Below are positions 8,983 through 17,542 of a stretch of DNA of 64,000 bases, piece after piece (position 1 is the stretch's first letter; the number at the start of each line of letters is the position of its first letter). Source of the stretch: Roseovarius carneus (GTDB taxonomy: Bacteria > Pseudomonadota > Alphaproteobacteria > Rhodobacterales > Rhodobacteraceae); NCBI RefSeq assembly GCF_020141465.1, contig NZ_JAHSPD010000001.1:1966374-2030373 (forward strand), in the 5' to 3' direction. The position numbers and the translations under genes are program-made. The notes under the pieces are model-generated. The model saw only the letters and a program-made list of their open reading frames with translations, was not told the DNA's origin and made no database searches.

Positions 8983-10128
8983 CTACCCGCGTGAGGGCGC
9001 GATGTCGCGGAGACGCTTTAAGCCCATCTGGCCCATATTTGAGGCCAGATCGAGGCGCAGAATATCAACGAAATGATCCAGGCCCTTGGGGCCGAGGGCG
9101 GCCAGCGCATAATGCCAGGGCCGCGCCATCATCACGAAGCTCGCGCCCAGAGACAGCGCGCGCAGGATGTCCAGCCCGCCTTGTGCGCCGCTATCCATCA
9201 CAAGCGGCAGGGCGGTGGCGGCGCGGATCTCGGGCAGCACCTCAATCGTGGGGCGCACGCCGTCAAACTGCCGCCCGCCATGGTTGGAAATCCACAATGC
9301 GTCTACGCCTGCGGCCTCCAGTCGGGGCACAAAGGAGGCTTCCATCACACCTTTGACGACGAACGGGCCGTCCCATGCATCGCGCAGCCATCTGAGATAA
9401 TCCCAATCAGGCGAGGTGCGCAGCAGGTAGCCTGCATGGGCGTGGCTTGGCTGCCCCTTGTGGGCGGCGCCTGCGTAATCGTCGATCATCCGCATCCGGG
9501 GCATCCCCATCTGCGCCATGCCCGCCGCCCACGCGGGACGCATCACCACCTGTGCCAGAAGGCGCGGGGTGAGGCGGGGCGGCTGTGTGAGGCCCGAGCG
9601 CACCTGCCGCTCGCGCCGCGACGCGACAGGCACATCCACGGTCAGCACGAGGGTCTTGAAGCCCGCCGCCTTGGCCCGGCGTAGCATGTCGGCCCGTATC
9701 TCCGGGTCGCGCGGGGGATAGAGCTGAAACCACGCATCGCCGCCTGCCAGCGGCCCAATGGTTTCGGGCGTCTGCGCAGCCACGGTCGACAGCGTATAGG
9801 GCAGGCCATGGCGCGCCGCGGTGCGGGCCAGATGCCGCTCCGCATCGGGCCAGATCAGGCCGGACATGCCCACGGGGCCAATGCCAAAGGGCAAAGGCAT
9901 ATCGCGGCCCAAAAGAGGGAGAGAGAGGTCGGGCTCAAATTCACCATGCAGGATGGAGGGCGGCAGGGGGATGGCGGCGAAAGCGGCCTCATTTGCGTGA
10001 CGCGCATGCTCGGCCCCGGTGCCGCTGTCGAGATATTCCCACACAAAGCGCGGCAGGCGCCGCTTTGCGCGGGCACGCAGATAGCTGAGGGCGGGGTATT
10101 TTGCGTGCAGATCCATGCGCGCGTTCAT
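8983..10128 (-). CDS. FMN-dependent alpha-hydroxy-acid dehydrogenase (lactate dehydrogenase-like)
   Basis: Member of the LldD/glycolate oxidase flavoenzyme family, which oxidises L-2-hydroxyacids to 2-oxoacids, often at the membrane. The protein has about 381 residues. Conserved pieces seen: the early Tyr in VWEYLDSGTG, WFQLY, LTVDVP with nearby arginines, the FMN-contacting Lys in VVKGVM, and the catalytic His and Arg in SNHGGRQFDG. One deviation stands out: where the family has DSG-I/V-R, this protein has DSGAQGG, so the arginine that holds the FMN phosphate is Gln. Start is either ATG 10128 or 10116 (MDLHAKYP); neither has a strong ribosome-binding site. Divergent from the pirin gene. Substrate not predictable; L-lactate is the default guess. 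Confidence 0.8.
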   Translation of the reverse strand: MNARMDLHAKYPALSYLRARAKRRLPRFVWEYLDSGTGAEHARHANEAAFAAIPLPPSILHGEFEPDLSLPLLGRDMPLPFGIGPVGMSGLIWPDAERHLARTAARHGLPYTLSTVAAQTPETIGPLAGGDAWFQLYPPRDPEIRADMLRRAKAAGFKTLVLTVDVPVASRRERQVRSGLTQPPRLTPRLLAQVVMRPAWAAGMAQMGMPRMRMIDDYAGAAHKGQPSHAHAGYLLRTSPDWDYLRWLRDAWDGPFVVKGVMEASFVPRLEAAGVDALWISNHGGRQFDGVRPTIEVLPEIRAATALPLVMDSGAQGGLDILRALSLGASFVMMARPWHYALAALGPKGLDHFVDILRLDLASNMGQMGLKRLRDIAPSRG

Positions 10129-10180
10129 GCCCTGTGGCGCGCGGTCTTGTCCAGACGCGCTGCACCACGGATTTATGGGT

Positions 10181-10269
10181 GTGCACAGAGGCTTCACAGA
10201 GGTTGCACAGTTGCTGTGCGGGTTTGGGGATTTGATAGGCCCGGTTTGGCGGCTATTTTCAGCCAAACC
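10181..10269. promoter_or_regulatory. Repeat-rich divergent promoter region between the hydroxyacid dehydrogenase and pirin genes
   Basis: Three related half-sites follow each other: TGCACAGAG (10182-10190), TTCACAGAGG (10193-10202) and TTGCACAG (10203-10210), with an inverted CTGTGC at 10214-10219. A separate 8-bp inverted repeat, GGTTTGGC at 10243-10250 and GCCAAACC at 10262-10269, lies about 50 bp before the pirin start. These look like operator elements for one or both divergent genes; the factor is unknown. Confidence 0.4.
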
Positions 10270-10317
10270 TCCGCCCGTATTCAGGGGCGTAATTAAAACG
10301 CAATGAAAGGACGCAGC

Positions 10318-11250
10318 ATGAGTTGGAACCCAACGCTGGAGCCACACTGCCCCGAGGCAGGTCGCCTTGATGATATCGAGACGCTGATCGTGCCACGTGC
10401 GCGCGATCTGGGCGGGTTCGAGGTGCGCCGTGCGCTGCCCGCGCCCCAGCGGCAGATGGTCGGGCCTTTCGTGTTTTTCGATCAGATGGGGCCTGCGGAG
10501 TTCTTGACCGGCAAGGGGATCGATGTGCGCCCGCATCCACATATCGGCCTTGGCACGGTGACCTATCTCTATGACGGAGAGTTTCAGCACCGCGACAGCC
10601 TCGGCACCGATCAGATGATTTATCCCGGTGAGGTCAACTGGATGGTCGCAGGCCAAGGCGTGACGCATTCCGAGCGCACCAGCGAGGCGACCCGCCAAGG
10701 GCGCTCCAAGCTCTTTGGCATTCAGACCTGGGTCGCCCTGCCCGAGGATGCAGAGGACAATCCGGCAAGTTTTGAGCATCACGCCGAGGCCGCGCTGCCG
10801 TTTCTGGAGGGCGAGGGCAAGGAGCTGCGCCTGATCATGGGGCGCGGCTGGGGCGAGACGGCGCCTGTGGGGACGTTCTCGGATATGTTCTATGCCGATG
10901 TGGTGCTGCAGGCGGGGGCAATGTTGCCGCTGCCGGAGGATCATGAGGATCGGGGTGTTTACGTCACGCAAGGCGCGGTTGAGGTGGCGGGCCAGAGCTT
11001 TGAGGCGGGTCGTATGATGGTTTTTCGCCCCGGCGATGCGATCACGCTCAAGGCCGGGCCGCAGGGTGCGCGGCTGATGGCGCTGGGCGGTGAGACGCTG
11101 AACGGGCCGCGCTATCTTTGGTGGAATTTCGTCGCCTCCAGCGAGGAAAAGATCGAGGCGGCAAAAGAGGCATGGGCCAAGGGCGATTGGGCACATGGGC
11201 GGTTCCAACTGCCACCCGGCGACGCCGCCGAGTTCATCCCGCTGCCCTGA
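10318..11250 (+). CDS. Pirin family protein
   Basis: Bicupin pirin-like protein of 310 residues. The N-terminal cupin has the family signature RPHPHIGLGTVTYLYDGE and GQGVTHSE, giving the metal-binding His/His/His/Glu set, and a second C-terminal cupin (about residues 175-270) ends in FRPGDAITL. Bacterial pirins bind iron; some are quercetinases, others modulate metabolic enzymes or transcription, so the role is open. Start 10318 is chosen because AAAGGA stands ten bases upstream; an ATG five codons earlier has no ribosome-binding site. Divergent from the hydroxyacid dehydrogenase gene. Confidence 0.9.
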   Translation: MSWNPTLEPHCPEAGRLDDIETLIVPRARDLGGFEVRRALPAPQRQMVGPFVFFDQMGPAEFLTGKGIDVRPHPHIGLGTVTYLYDGEFQHRDSLGTDQMIYPGEVNWMVAGQGVTHSERTSEATRQGRSKLFGIQTWVALPEDAEDNPASFEHHAEAALPFLEGEGKELRLIMGRGWGETAPVGTFSDMFYADVVLQAGAMLPLPEDHEDRGVYVTQGAVEVAGQSFEAGRMMVFRPGDAITLKAGPQGARLMALGGETLNGPRYLWWNFVASSEEKIEAAKEAWAKGDWAHGRFQLPPGDAAEFIPLP

Positions 11251-11348
11251 GCCGCCGCTCTGGCCTGAGCCGCCCTTGCGCCACGCTGTCACCTGCTATG
11301 CGCGCAAGGCCTCTCGACATTCGGTGCGGATTGTCTTTTGCATGATCC

Positions 11349-12254
11349 ATGGATGCAGAGCAAACCGCGCGCCCCGGCTGGGGTATTTTCTGGATGATCG
11401 TCACGGGGCTGTGCTTTGTGGCGGTCACGGCGCTGGTGAAAATCCTCGGCACGCGCATCCCTGCGCCCGAGGCGGCCTTCCTGCGCTATCTGCTCGGCCT
11501 CGTGTTCCTGATCCCGATGGCGGGGCCGATGCTGCGCGCGCCGCTCACCCGGCGGCTCTGGGGGCTTTTTGCGGCGCGCGGGGCGGTTCACACCATCGGT
11601 GTCGCACTTTGGTTTTACGCCATGGCGCGCATCCCAATCGCGGATGTGACGGCGATGAATTACCTCTCACCCATCTATGTCACGCTGGGTGCGGTGTTTT
11701 TCTTGGGCGAAAAGCTTGCCTTTCGCAGGGTGCTGGCGGTGGTTTTTGCCCTTATCGGGGCGCTTATCATCCTGCGGCCCGGATTTCGCGAAGTGGGCTC
11801 AGGCCATCTGGCGATGATCTTCACGGCGATCTTTTTCGGCGCGTCCTATCTTCTGGCCAAAATGGCCAGTGGCAAGGTCAGCCCGGCTGTGGTCGTGGGG
11901 ATGCTGTCGATTTTCGTGACCATCGGGCTGGCCCCTCTGGCGCTGATGAACTGGGTCACGCCGACCCTGTGGGAACTTGCCATCCTCTTTGCCGTCGCGT
12001 GTTTCGCGACGCTGGGCCACTACACCATGACGCTGGCCTTCCGGGCAGCACCGCTGGCTGTGACGCAACCTGCGACCTTTCTTCAGCTGGTCTGGGCGGT
12101 GTCACTTGGCGCGCTTTTCTTCGGCGAAGGGGTGGACCCGTTCGTCGTGTTGGGCGGTCTGGTGATCGTGGGCTCGGTCAGCTTCATCTCGTGGCGCGAG
12201 GCGGTGCTGAAGCGGCGCGCAGTAACCCCGTCGATGCATCAGACCAAGGGGTGA
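11349..12254 (+). CDS. DMT-superfamily (EamA) transporter
   Basis: Inner-membrane protein of 301 residues with about ten hydrophobic segments arranged as two EamA repeats (roughly residues 11-140 and 155-285). The first repeat contains the typical PAPEAAFLRY and IADVTAMNYLSPIYVTLGA, the second FRAAPLAVTQPATFLQLVWAV. Proteins of this group export amino acids, nucleotides or other metabolites; the substrate cannot be read from the sequence. It starts 98 bp after the pirin gene and may share its transcript. Confidence 0.88.
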   Translation: MDAEQTARPGWGIFWMIVTGLCFVAVTALVKILGTRIPAPEAAFLRYLLGLVFLIPMAGPMLRAPLTRRLWGLFAARGAVHTIGVALWFYAMARIPIADVTAMNYLSPIYVTLGAVFFLGEKLAFRRVLAVVFALIGALIILRPGFREVGSGHLAMIFTAIFFGASYLLAKMASGKVSPAVVVGMLSIFVTIGLAPLALMNWVTPTLWELAILFAVACFATLGHYTMTLAFRAAPLAVTQPATFLQLVWAVSLGALFFGEGVDPFVVLGGLVIVGSVSFISWREAVLKRRAVTPSMHQTKG

Positions 12255-12403
12255 TTTGAAACGCTATTAGCGTGTCGGTATTATGTCCGTATCACGACGG
12301 CGTTTGCGTGGCGCCAATGCGGCTTTTCAACCCTTGATTGAATCAATGCGTTGCCAGATCATGCAAGCTTGGCTAGCATTTCTCCAATTGTGGGAGATGT
12401 GAC

Positions 12404-13762
12404 ATGCAAGACAAGCCCGACTTCATAATCAGCGGAGATCATGCCCGCCTCTTTCCCGTGCTGGCAGAGACCAGCAAGGAACGGCGCGTAGCGTCGATAT
12501 TTTTGGCCGTGATGAGCCAGATACCGGCGCTGTCTGAGGATTTGTTGGGATCTGTTGGCGTCAGGAGCGGCAAACGAACCAAAGTGCGCACCTTTACGGA
12601 GGTCGTCCTCAAGGTGGAAACCGCGAGCGGCTGTCGCCCCGATGGCTTGATCGTTGTGGATACTGGTCGCACGCAATGGACGGCCCTAGTGGAAGCAAAG
12701 ATTGGCAAGAACGACCTTGGAGACGAGCAGGTTCAAAAATATGTCGAGCTTGCCAAGGCAAACGGACTCAATGCCGTCATCACAATTTCAAATCAGTTTG
12801 TCGCGCGGGCCGATCATTCGCCGGTGAATGTGCCAAAAACACTGCTCAGGAAGGTTGATCTGTTTCATTGGTCATGGGCCCGGCTTGCGACATTGTGCGA
12901 GATTCTTGCGTATCAAGAGGCGGTTGATGATCAGGAACAGCTCTATCTTCTGGAACAGTTCAATGATTTCCTTGCGCATCCGGCGACGGGGGTTGAGCGG
13001 TTCACGCAAATGGCGGCACCTTGGAAAGACGTTTGCCAAGCTGTGACCAATGACGAGACGCTGAAGAAGAGTGCCCCCGAAGTGGAGGCCGTGGCGGGAA
13101 GCTGGCTGGCGGAGGAGCGTGATTTGTGCCTGCATATGTCCAGCTATGTCGGGCAGCAGGTGGAGGCCCGGATACCGCGAAAACACATTGATGACCCCGC
13201 AGTCAGGCTGAAATCCGAGATCGACAAGCTTGTTTCAAAGCATCTTTTGGATTCGACCTTCCGGATCCCAAATTGCGCATCTGATATTGATGTATGCGCC
13301 GATCTGGCGCGTCGAACAGTGTCCGTTTCGATGACGGTAAAAGCGCGTGCTGACCGCGTTTCGACCAAAGCGCGGGTGAATTGGCTTTTGGGGATGCTGC
13401 CAGATGATGATGACCGACTGCTGGTGCGGGCTCATTGGCCGGGCAGCGGCTCTCCTACGATGAAAGAGGTGGTTGCGCTGCGAAAGGATCCGGCCTCGAT
13501 CCAGTCCACCAACCCTGAGAGCGCGCCGCATAGCTTTGAGGTTTTGTTAGTGGAGCGGTTGGGCGCGCGTTTTTCAGGGCGCAAGACATTCATTGAGGAT
13601 CTGGAGCGTATTGTGACCACCTTCTACGATCTTGTCGGATCGCGTCTGAAAGCGTGGCAAGCGCCGCCGCCACAGGCTATCAAATCACGGTCGGACCCTT
13701 CTCCGGGAGAGTTGGAGATGGACGATCTGCAAGAGGGGGGTGCTTTGCCCGAGGCCCGCTGA
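12404..13762 (+). CDS. Unknown protein with PD-(D/E)XK nuclease-like N-terminus
   Basis: I do not recognise a named family over the whole 452 residues. Residues about 75-115 look like a PD-(D/E)XK core: CRPDGLIVVD (Asp80), then a beta strand ending ALVEAKIG (Glu97-x-Lys99), then a helix with EQVQKYVELA, like the Q-x-x-x-Y motif of RecB-type nucleases. The remaining ~330 residues match nothing I can name. A strong hairpin terminator follows directly. It stands alone between terminators, is less GC-rich to the eye than its neighbours and has no partner genes, so recent acquisition is possible. It could be a DNA repair or defence nuclease, or a nuclease-fold protein without activity. Confidence 0.6.
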   Translation: MQDKPDFIISGDHARLFPVLAETSKERRVASIFLAVMSQIPALSEDLLGSVGVRSGKRTKVRTFTEVVLKVETASGCRPDGLIVVDTGRTQWTALVEAKIGKNDLGDEQVQKYVELAKANGLNAVITISNQFVARADHSPVNVPKTLLRKVDLFHWSWARLATLCEILAYQEAVDDQEQLYLLEQFNDFLAHPATGVERFTQMAAPWKDVCQAVTNDETLKKSAPEVEAVAGSWLAEERDLCLHMSSYVGQQVEARIPRKHIDDPAVRLKSEIDKLVSKHLLDSTFRIPNCASDIDVCADLARRTVSVSMTVKARADRVSTKARVNWLLGMLPDDDDRLLVRAHWPGSGSPTMKEVVALRKDPASIQSTNPESAPHSFEVLLVERLGARFSGRKTFIEDLERIVTTFYDLVGSRLKAWQAPPPQAIKSRSDPSPGELEMDDLQEGGALPEAR

Positions 13763-13788
13763 GCAAAGCTCGTTCAACCCTTTCGCAT

Positions 13789-13823
13789 AAAAAAAACCCG
13801 AGCCGTTTGGCCCGGGGTTTTTT
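13789..13823. terminator. Bidirectional intrinsic terminator
   Basis: A/T-flanked hairpin: AAAAACCCGAGCC, loop GTTT, then GGCCCGGGGTTTTTT. It has A-runs on one side and T-runs on the other, so it can end both the PD-(D/E)XK gene (+) and the converging binding-protein gene (-). Confidence 0.88.
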
Positions 13824-13851
13824 AAATTCATAGCCTCAGGCGCATAGGGCC

Positions 13852-15405
13852 TTAGGCAAACCACCAACGCTCGGCCCAGCGTTCGCCGTCCATATCCCAG
13901 TTGGAGGCCATCGCATCTGGCGTGCCGATATCTGCGGTGGTCGCGAAGACGTAGTTGGCGAACATCGGGATGATGATCGAGCCTTGGGTGCTGACGATCT
14001 CCTGCATCTCGAAATACTGTGCCTGCCGTTTGACCGGGTCCAGCTCGGCGCGCGCTTGCACCAGCAGCTCGTCGAAGCGGTCGTTGCACCAGAACCCGTC
14101 ATTCCATTCGACGCCGCACGCATAGGCTGTCGAGAACATCTGGTCCTGCACGGGACGTCCGCCCCAATAGACCGCCGAGAAGGGCTTTTTCATCCAGACA
14201 TCGGACCAATAGCCATCGTTGGGTTCGCGCACGACGGTGAGGTCAATGCCCGCTTCCTTGGCGGAGTTCTGGAACAGCACGCCTGCATCCACCGCGCCGG
14301 GGAAGGCCGCATCGGCCACCGAGAGCGAGACTTCGAGGCTGTCGAGGCCTGCTTCCTTGAGGTGGAACTTGGCCTTGTCCGGGTCGAATGTCTTTTGCTC
14401 CAACTCGGTGTTGAAATAGAGCTGGCCCTGACCAATCGGAACATCGTTGCCGACGGACCCGTAACCGAAGAGGATTTTTTCGACCATTTCCTCGCGGTTG
14501 ATCGCGTGTTTCAGGGCGAGGCGCACATTGTTGTCGTCGAAGGGCGCCTGATTGGCGGACATCGCGAAGGTAAAGTGCTGTGTGCCAGCGACGGAGGCGA
14601 TTTTGATATTCTGATTACGCTCCAGAAGGCTGACGGTTTTCAGGTCAACCCGGTCAATCGCGTGCACATCGCCGGACACAAGCGCCGTCGTGCGGGCGTT
14701 TTGGTCCACAAGCGCCAGCATTTCGATGCTGTCGAACCATGCCACATCATCGCGCCAGTGGTTGGGGTTACGGCTCATCGTGACCGACACACCGGGGTTG
14801 AAATCATCCAGAACGTAGCTGCCGCAGCCATCGCCGGATTCCCAGTCAATGCCGCCGCCTTCTTTGGCGGGGTGAATTGTCAGGTGATAATCGCTGAGGA
14901 TGAACGGGAAGTCTGCATTGCCGCCATCAAGATCGAATACGACAGTGTCGCCATCGATGCTGATATTCTGAACCGGGGCCACGATGGGACCCGCCGCCGA
15001 GGTGCTGTCCGCGCCGCGGTGAAAGCTGATCGAGGCGGCCACATCGGCGGGGGTCACCGACTTGCCCGAGTGGAACGTCATGCCGGAGCGGATCTTGAAG
15101 CGCCATTGGGTCGCGTCATCGCTGGCTTCCCAGCTTTCTGCAACTTCGCCCGCGACGGAGCCATCGGGCATCACTTCTGTCAGGCGGCCATGAATGGCGT
15201 GGGCCATGCCGTTGGTGAAGCCGTTTTCCCACGTGCCCGGGTTGAGGTTATCCGTGGTTTGGCCGTGGCCTTTGCCGACGCGCAGGTGACCGCCACGCTT
15301 GGGGGTGGCCTTCGCGCTGATCGGCAGAGTTGCCAGAGCGGCCCCTGCCGCAGTGGTCTTCAGAAATCCGCGACGATCGAGCCGGGCGCTGTGCAAAAGT
15401 GACAT
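13852..15405 (-). CDS. ABC transporter substrate-binding protein, family 5 (oligopeptide/nickel type), Tat-exported
   Basis: Periplasmic solute-binding protein of 517 residues. The N-terminus has a twin-arginine signal (DRRGFLKTTAAGAALATLP), so it is exported folded. The body follows the DppA/OppA pattern: an early GRLTEVMPDGSVAGEVAESW, then RNPNHWRDD and the late RFDELLVQARAELDPVKRQ. Start 15405 has GGGAGAAG upstream; a longer frame to 15459 lacks support. No permease or ATPase gene is adjacent, so it is an orphan that must use a distant transporter or act as a sensor. It is divergent from choline sulfatase with a 289-bp shared upstream region. Substrate unknown. Confidence 0.88.
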   Translation of the reverse strand: MSLLHSARLDRRGFLKTTAAGAALATLPISAKATPKRGGHLRVGKGHGQTTDNLNPGTWENGFTNGMAHAIHGRLTEVMPDGSVAGEVAESWEASDDATQWRFKIRSGMTFHSGKSVTPADVAASISFHRGADSTSAAGPIVAPVQNISIDGDTVVFDLDGGNADFPFILSDYHLTIHPAKEGGGIDWESGDGCGSYVLDDFNPGVSVTMSRNPNHWRDDVAWFDSIEMLALVDQNARTTALVSGDVHAIDRVDLKTVSLLERNQNIKIASVAGTQHFTFAMSANQAPFDDNNVRLALKHAINREEMVEKILFGYGSVGNDVPIGQGQLYFNTELEQKTFDPDKAKFHLKEAGLDSLEVSLSVADAAFPGAVDAGVLFQNSAKEAGIDLTVVREPNDGYWSDVWMKKPFSAVYWGGRPVQDQMFSTAYACGVEWNDGFWCNDRFDELLVQARAELDPVKRQAQYFEMQEIVSTQGSIIIPMFANYVFATTADIGTPDAMASNWDMDGERWAERWWFA

Positions 15406-15694
15406 GATGTGGTCTTCTCCCAGTGTTGTTTTCTGACCCGGCTGAGCACCTTCATACAAAGATACAAGCCGGTATTTTTATGTGTCCCTCATCCGGCTGG
15501 CGCCGATTTAGGTTCTGATGCCGCTTTCAATGGCGGGCTTGGCGCAAATGTACGCGCGCTCTACGATGTTATTATGACATAAGGCGCTTGTCCAATGACA
15601 TGTAAACGGACGTAGTGAGGCTCTGACAGGCGTTGGCGGTGCCTTTGGGAAATCCGGCCCGTATTTTGCGGGGCTCGGGAATGAAAGCAAGACA

Positions 15695-17203
15695 ATGAGC
15701 AAGCCTAACATTCTGATTTTCATGGTGGATCAGCTGAACGGGACGCTGTTCCCCGATGGCCCGGCTGAGTGGCTGCATGCGCCCAATCTCAAGCGCCTCG
15801 CGGCCCGCTCCACCCGGTTTGCCAATGCCTATACGGCCAGCCCGCTTTGTGCGCCGGGGCGGGCAAGCTTTATGTCGGGGCTTTTGCCGTCGCGCAGCCG
15901 GGTCTATGACAATGCCGCCGAATTTGCCGCCGACATCCCGACTTACGCGCATCATTTGCGCCGTGCGGGGTATCACACATGTCTGTCGGGCAAGATGCAT
16001 TTTGTCGGCCCCGATCAGATGCACGGGTTTGAGGAGCGGCTGACCACGGATATCTACCCCGCTGATTTCGGATGGACGCCGGATTACCGCAAACCCGGTG
16101 AGCGGATCGAGTGGTGGTATCACAATATGGGCAGCGTGACGGGCGCAGGCGTGGCCGAGATTTCCAACCAGATGGAATATGATGATGAGGTCGCCTATGA
16201 GGCCACCCGCAAGGTCTATGATCTGGCGCGTGGTCACGATACGCGGCCATGGTGCCTGACAGTCAGCTTCACCCACCCGCATGATCCTTATGTGGCGCGG
16301 CGCAAATACTGGGACTTGTATGAGGATTGCGAGCATCTGCTGCCTGAGGTTCCTGCGATGGATTACGACGATCACGATCCCCATTCACAGCGCATTTTCG
16401 ATGCCAATGATTGGCGCAGTTTTGACATCACCGAAGATCATATTCGCCGGGCGCGGCGGGCTTACTTTGCCAATATCTCCTACTTGGATGACAAAATCGG
16501 TGAGGTGTTGGAGGCGCTTGAGGCGACCCGGCAAGAGGCGATTATCCTCTTTGTCTCGGATCATGGCGATATGCTGGGCGAGCGGGGGTTGTGGTTCAAG
16601 ATGAGCTTTCTTGAGGGCTCCGCCCGCGTGCCGATGATGATTGCGGCCCCCGGTATGGCGCCGGGGCTGGTGCATGATCCGGTGAGCAACATTGATGTGT
16701 GCCCGACACTTTGCGATCTGGCTGGTGTGGATATATCTGAGGTGGCCCCGTGGGTGGCGGGCGAGAGCCTTGTGCCCTTGGGGCAGGGAGGCGAGCGCGA
16801 CAGCCCTGTGGCGATGGAATACGCGGCTGAGGCGTCTTATGCGCCGATGGTTTCGCTGCGCTACAAGCGGTGGAAATACAATCGTTGCGCGCTGGACCCC
16901 GATCAGCTTTTCGATCTGGAGGCGGATCCGCATGAGTTGGTGAATTTGGCTGGCGACCCGGCTCATGCGGGCACTTTGGCGCAGCTTCAGGCCAAGGCCG
17001 AGGCGCGTTGGGATCTGGGCGCGTTTGACGCCGCCGTACGTGAGAGCCAGGCCCGCCGTTGGGTGGTCTATGAGGCGCTGCGGGAGGGGGGATATTATCC
17101 GTGGGAGTATCAACCCCTCAAGAAAGCGTCGGAGCGGTACATGCGCAATCATATGGACCTCAACGAGGTGGAGGAGCGGCAGCGCTTTCCGCGAGGGGAA
17201 TAG
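15695..17203 (+). CDS. betC: Choline-sulfatase (BetC-like)
   Basis: Type I sulfatase of 502 residues that hydrolyses choline-O-sulfate to choline and sulfate, giving osmoprotectant precursor, carbon and sulfur. The formylglycine motif is present as L-Cys52-APGR-A, and metal/active-site residues appear in FMVDQLN, the KMHFVG region and VSDHGDMLGERG. The C-terminus has the BetC-specific tail (RYMRNHMDLNEVEERQRFP). No signal peptide, consistent with cytoplasmic BetC. The usual partners betI, betB and betA are not adjacent. The divergent binding protein could serve uptake of a quaternary ammonium ester, but that is inference. Confidence 0.9.
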   Translation: MSKPNILIFMVDQLNGTLFPDGPAEWLHAPNLKRLAARSTRFANAYTASPLCAPGRASFMSGLLPSRSRVYDNAAEFAADIPTYAHHLRRAGYHTCLSGKMHFVGPDQMHGFEERLTTDIYPADFGWTPDYRKPGERIEWWYHNMGSVTGAGVAEISNQMEYDDEVAYEATRKVYDLARGHDTRPWCLTVSFTHPHDPYVARRKYWDLYEDCEHLLPEVPAMDYDDHDPHSQRIFDANDWRSFDITEDHIRRARRAYFANISYLDDKIGEVLEALEATRQEAIILFVSDHGDMLGERGLWFKMSFLEGSARVPMMIAAPGMAPGLVHDPVSNIDVCPTLCDLAGVDISEVAPWVAGESLVPLGQGGERDSPVAMEYAAEASYAPMVSLRYKRWKYNRCALDPDQLFDLEADPHELVNLAGDPAHAGTLAQLQAKAEARWDLGAFDAAVRESQARRWVVYEALREGGYYPWEYQPLKKASERYMRNHMDLNEVEERQRFPRGE

Positions 17204-17302
17204 GGGTGCGGCGTGGTTGGCTCTCGAACATTGATCCGGATCAAAGCGACGCGTCCCGCGGAGCTCTAGCGTGAGATGTTATTATGAAAAGGGAGCCACC
17301 AG

Positions 17303-17542
17303 ATGTCATCCAACACCCCCCATGAGCTGCACGAGGAATTCCCCGAGCATTCCGCGAAAATCAGTGAGCTGAAGCAATCGGACGCGCATTTTGCGCGGCT
17401 GGCGGAGGAGTATCACACGATCAACCGCGCCGTGCACCGCGCCGAGACGAATGTGGAGCCGATGGATAGCTTTGCCGAGGGCGAGATGCGCAAAAAACGC
17501 GGCGCGCTCAAGGATGAGCTTTACCGGATGCTCAGCGCCTGA
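17303..17542 (+). CDS. YdcH/DUF465 small protein
   Basis: A 79-residue helical protein with the DUF465 pattern: HELHEEFPEHSAKISELKQSDAHFARL, then a helix and RKKRGALKDELYRML at the end. It is probably a cytoplasmic coiled-coil hairpin; function unknown. AAAGGGAG lies eight bases before the ATG. Its end overlaps the converging alpha/beta hydrolase by 11 bp. Confidence 0.88.
   Translation: MSSNTPHELHEEFPEHSAKISELKQSDAHFARLAEEYHTINRAVHRAETNVEPMDSFAEGEMRKKRGALKDELYRMLSA

Noticed and set aside
10129..11292. Extension of the hydroxyacid dehydrogenase frame upstream
   Set aside because: It would run through the pirin gene; the family N-terminus is at 10116-10128.
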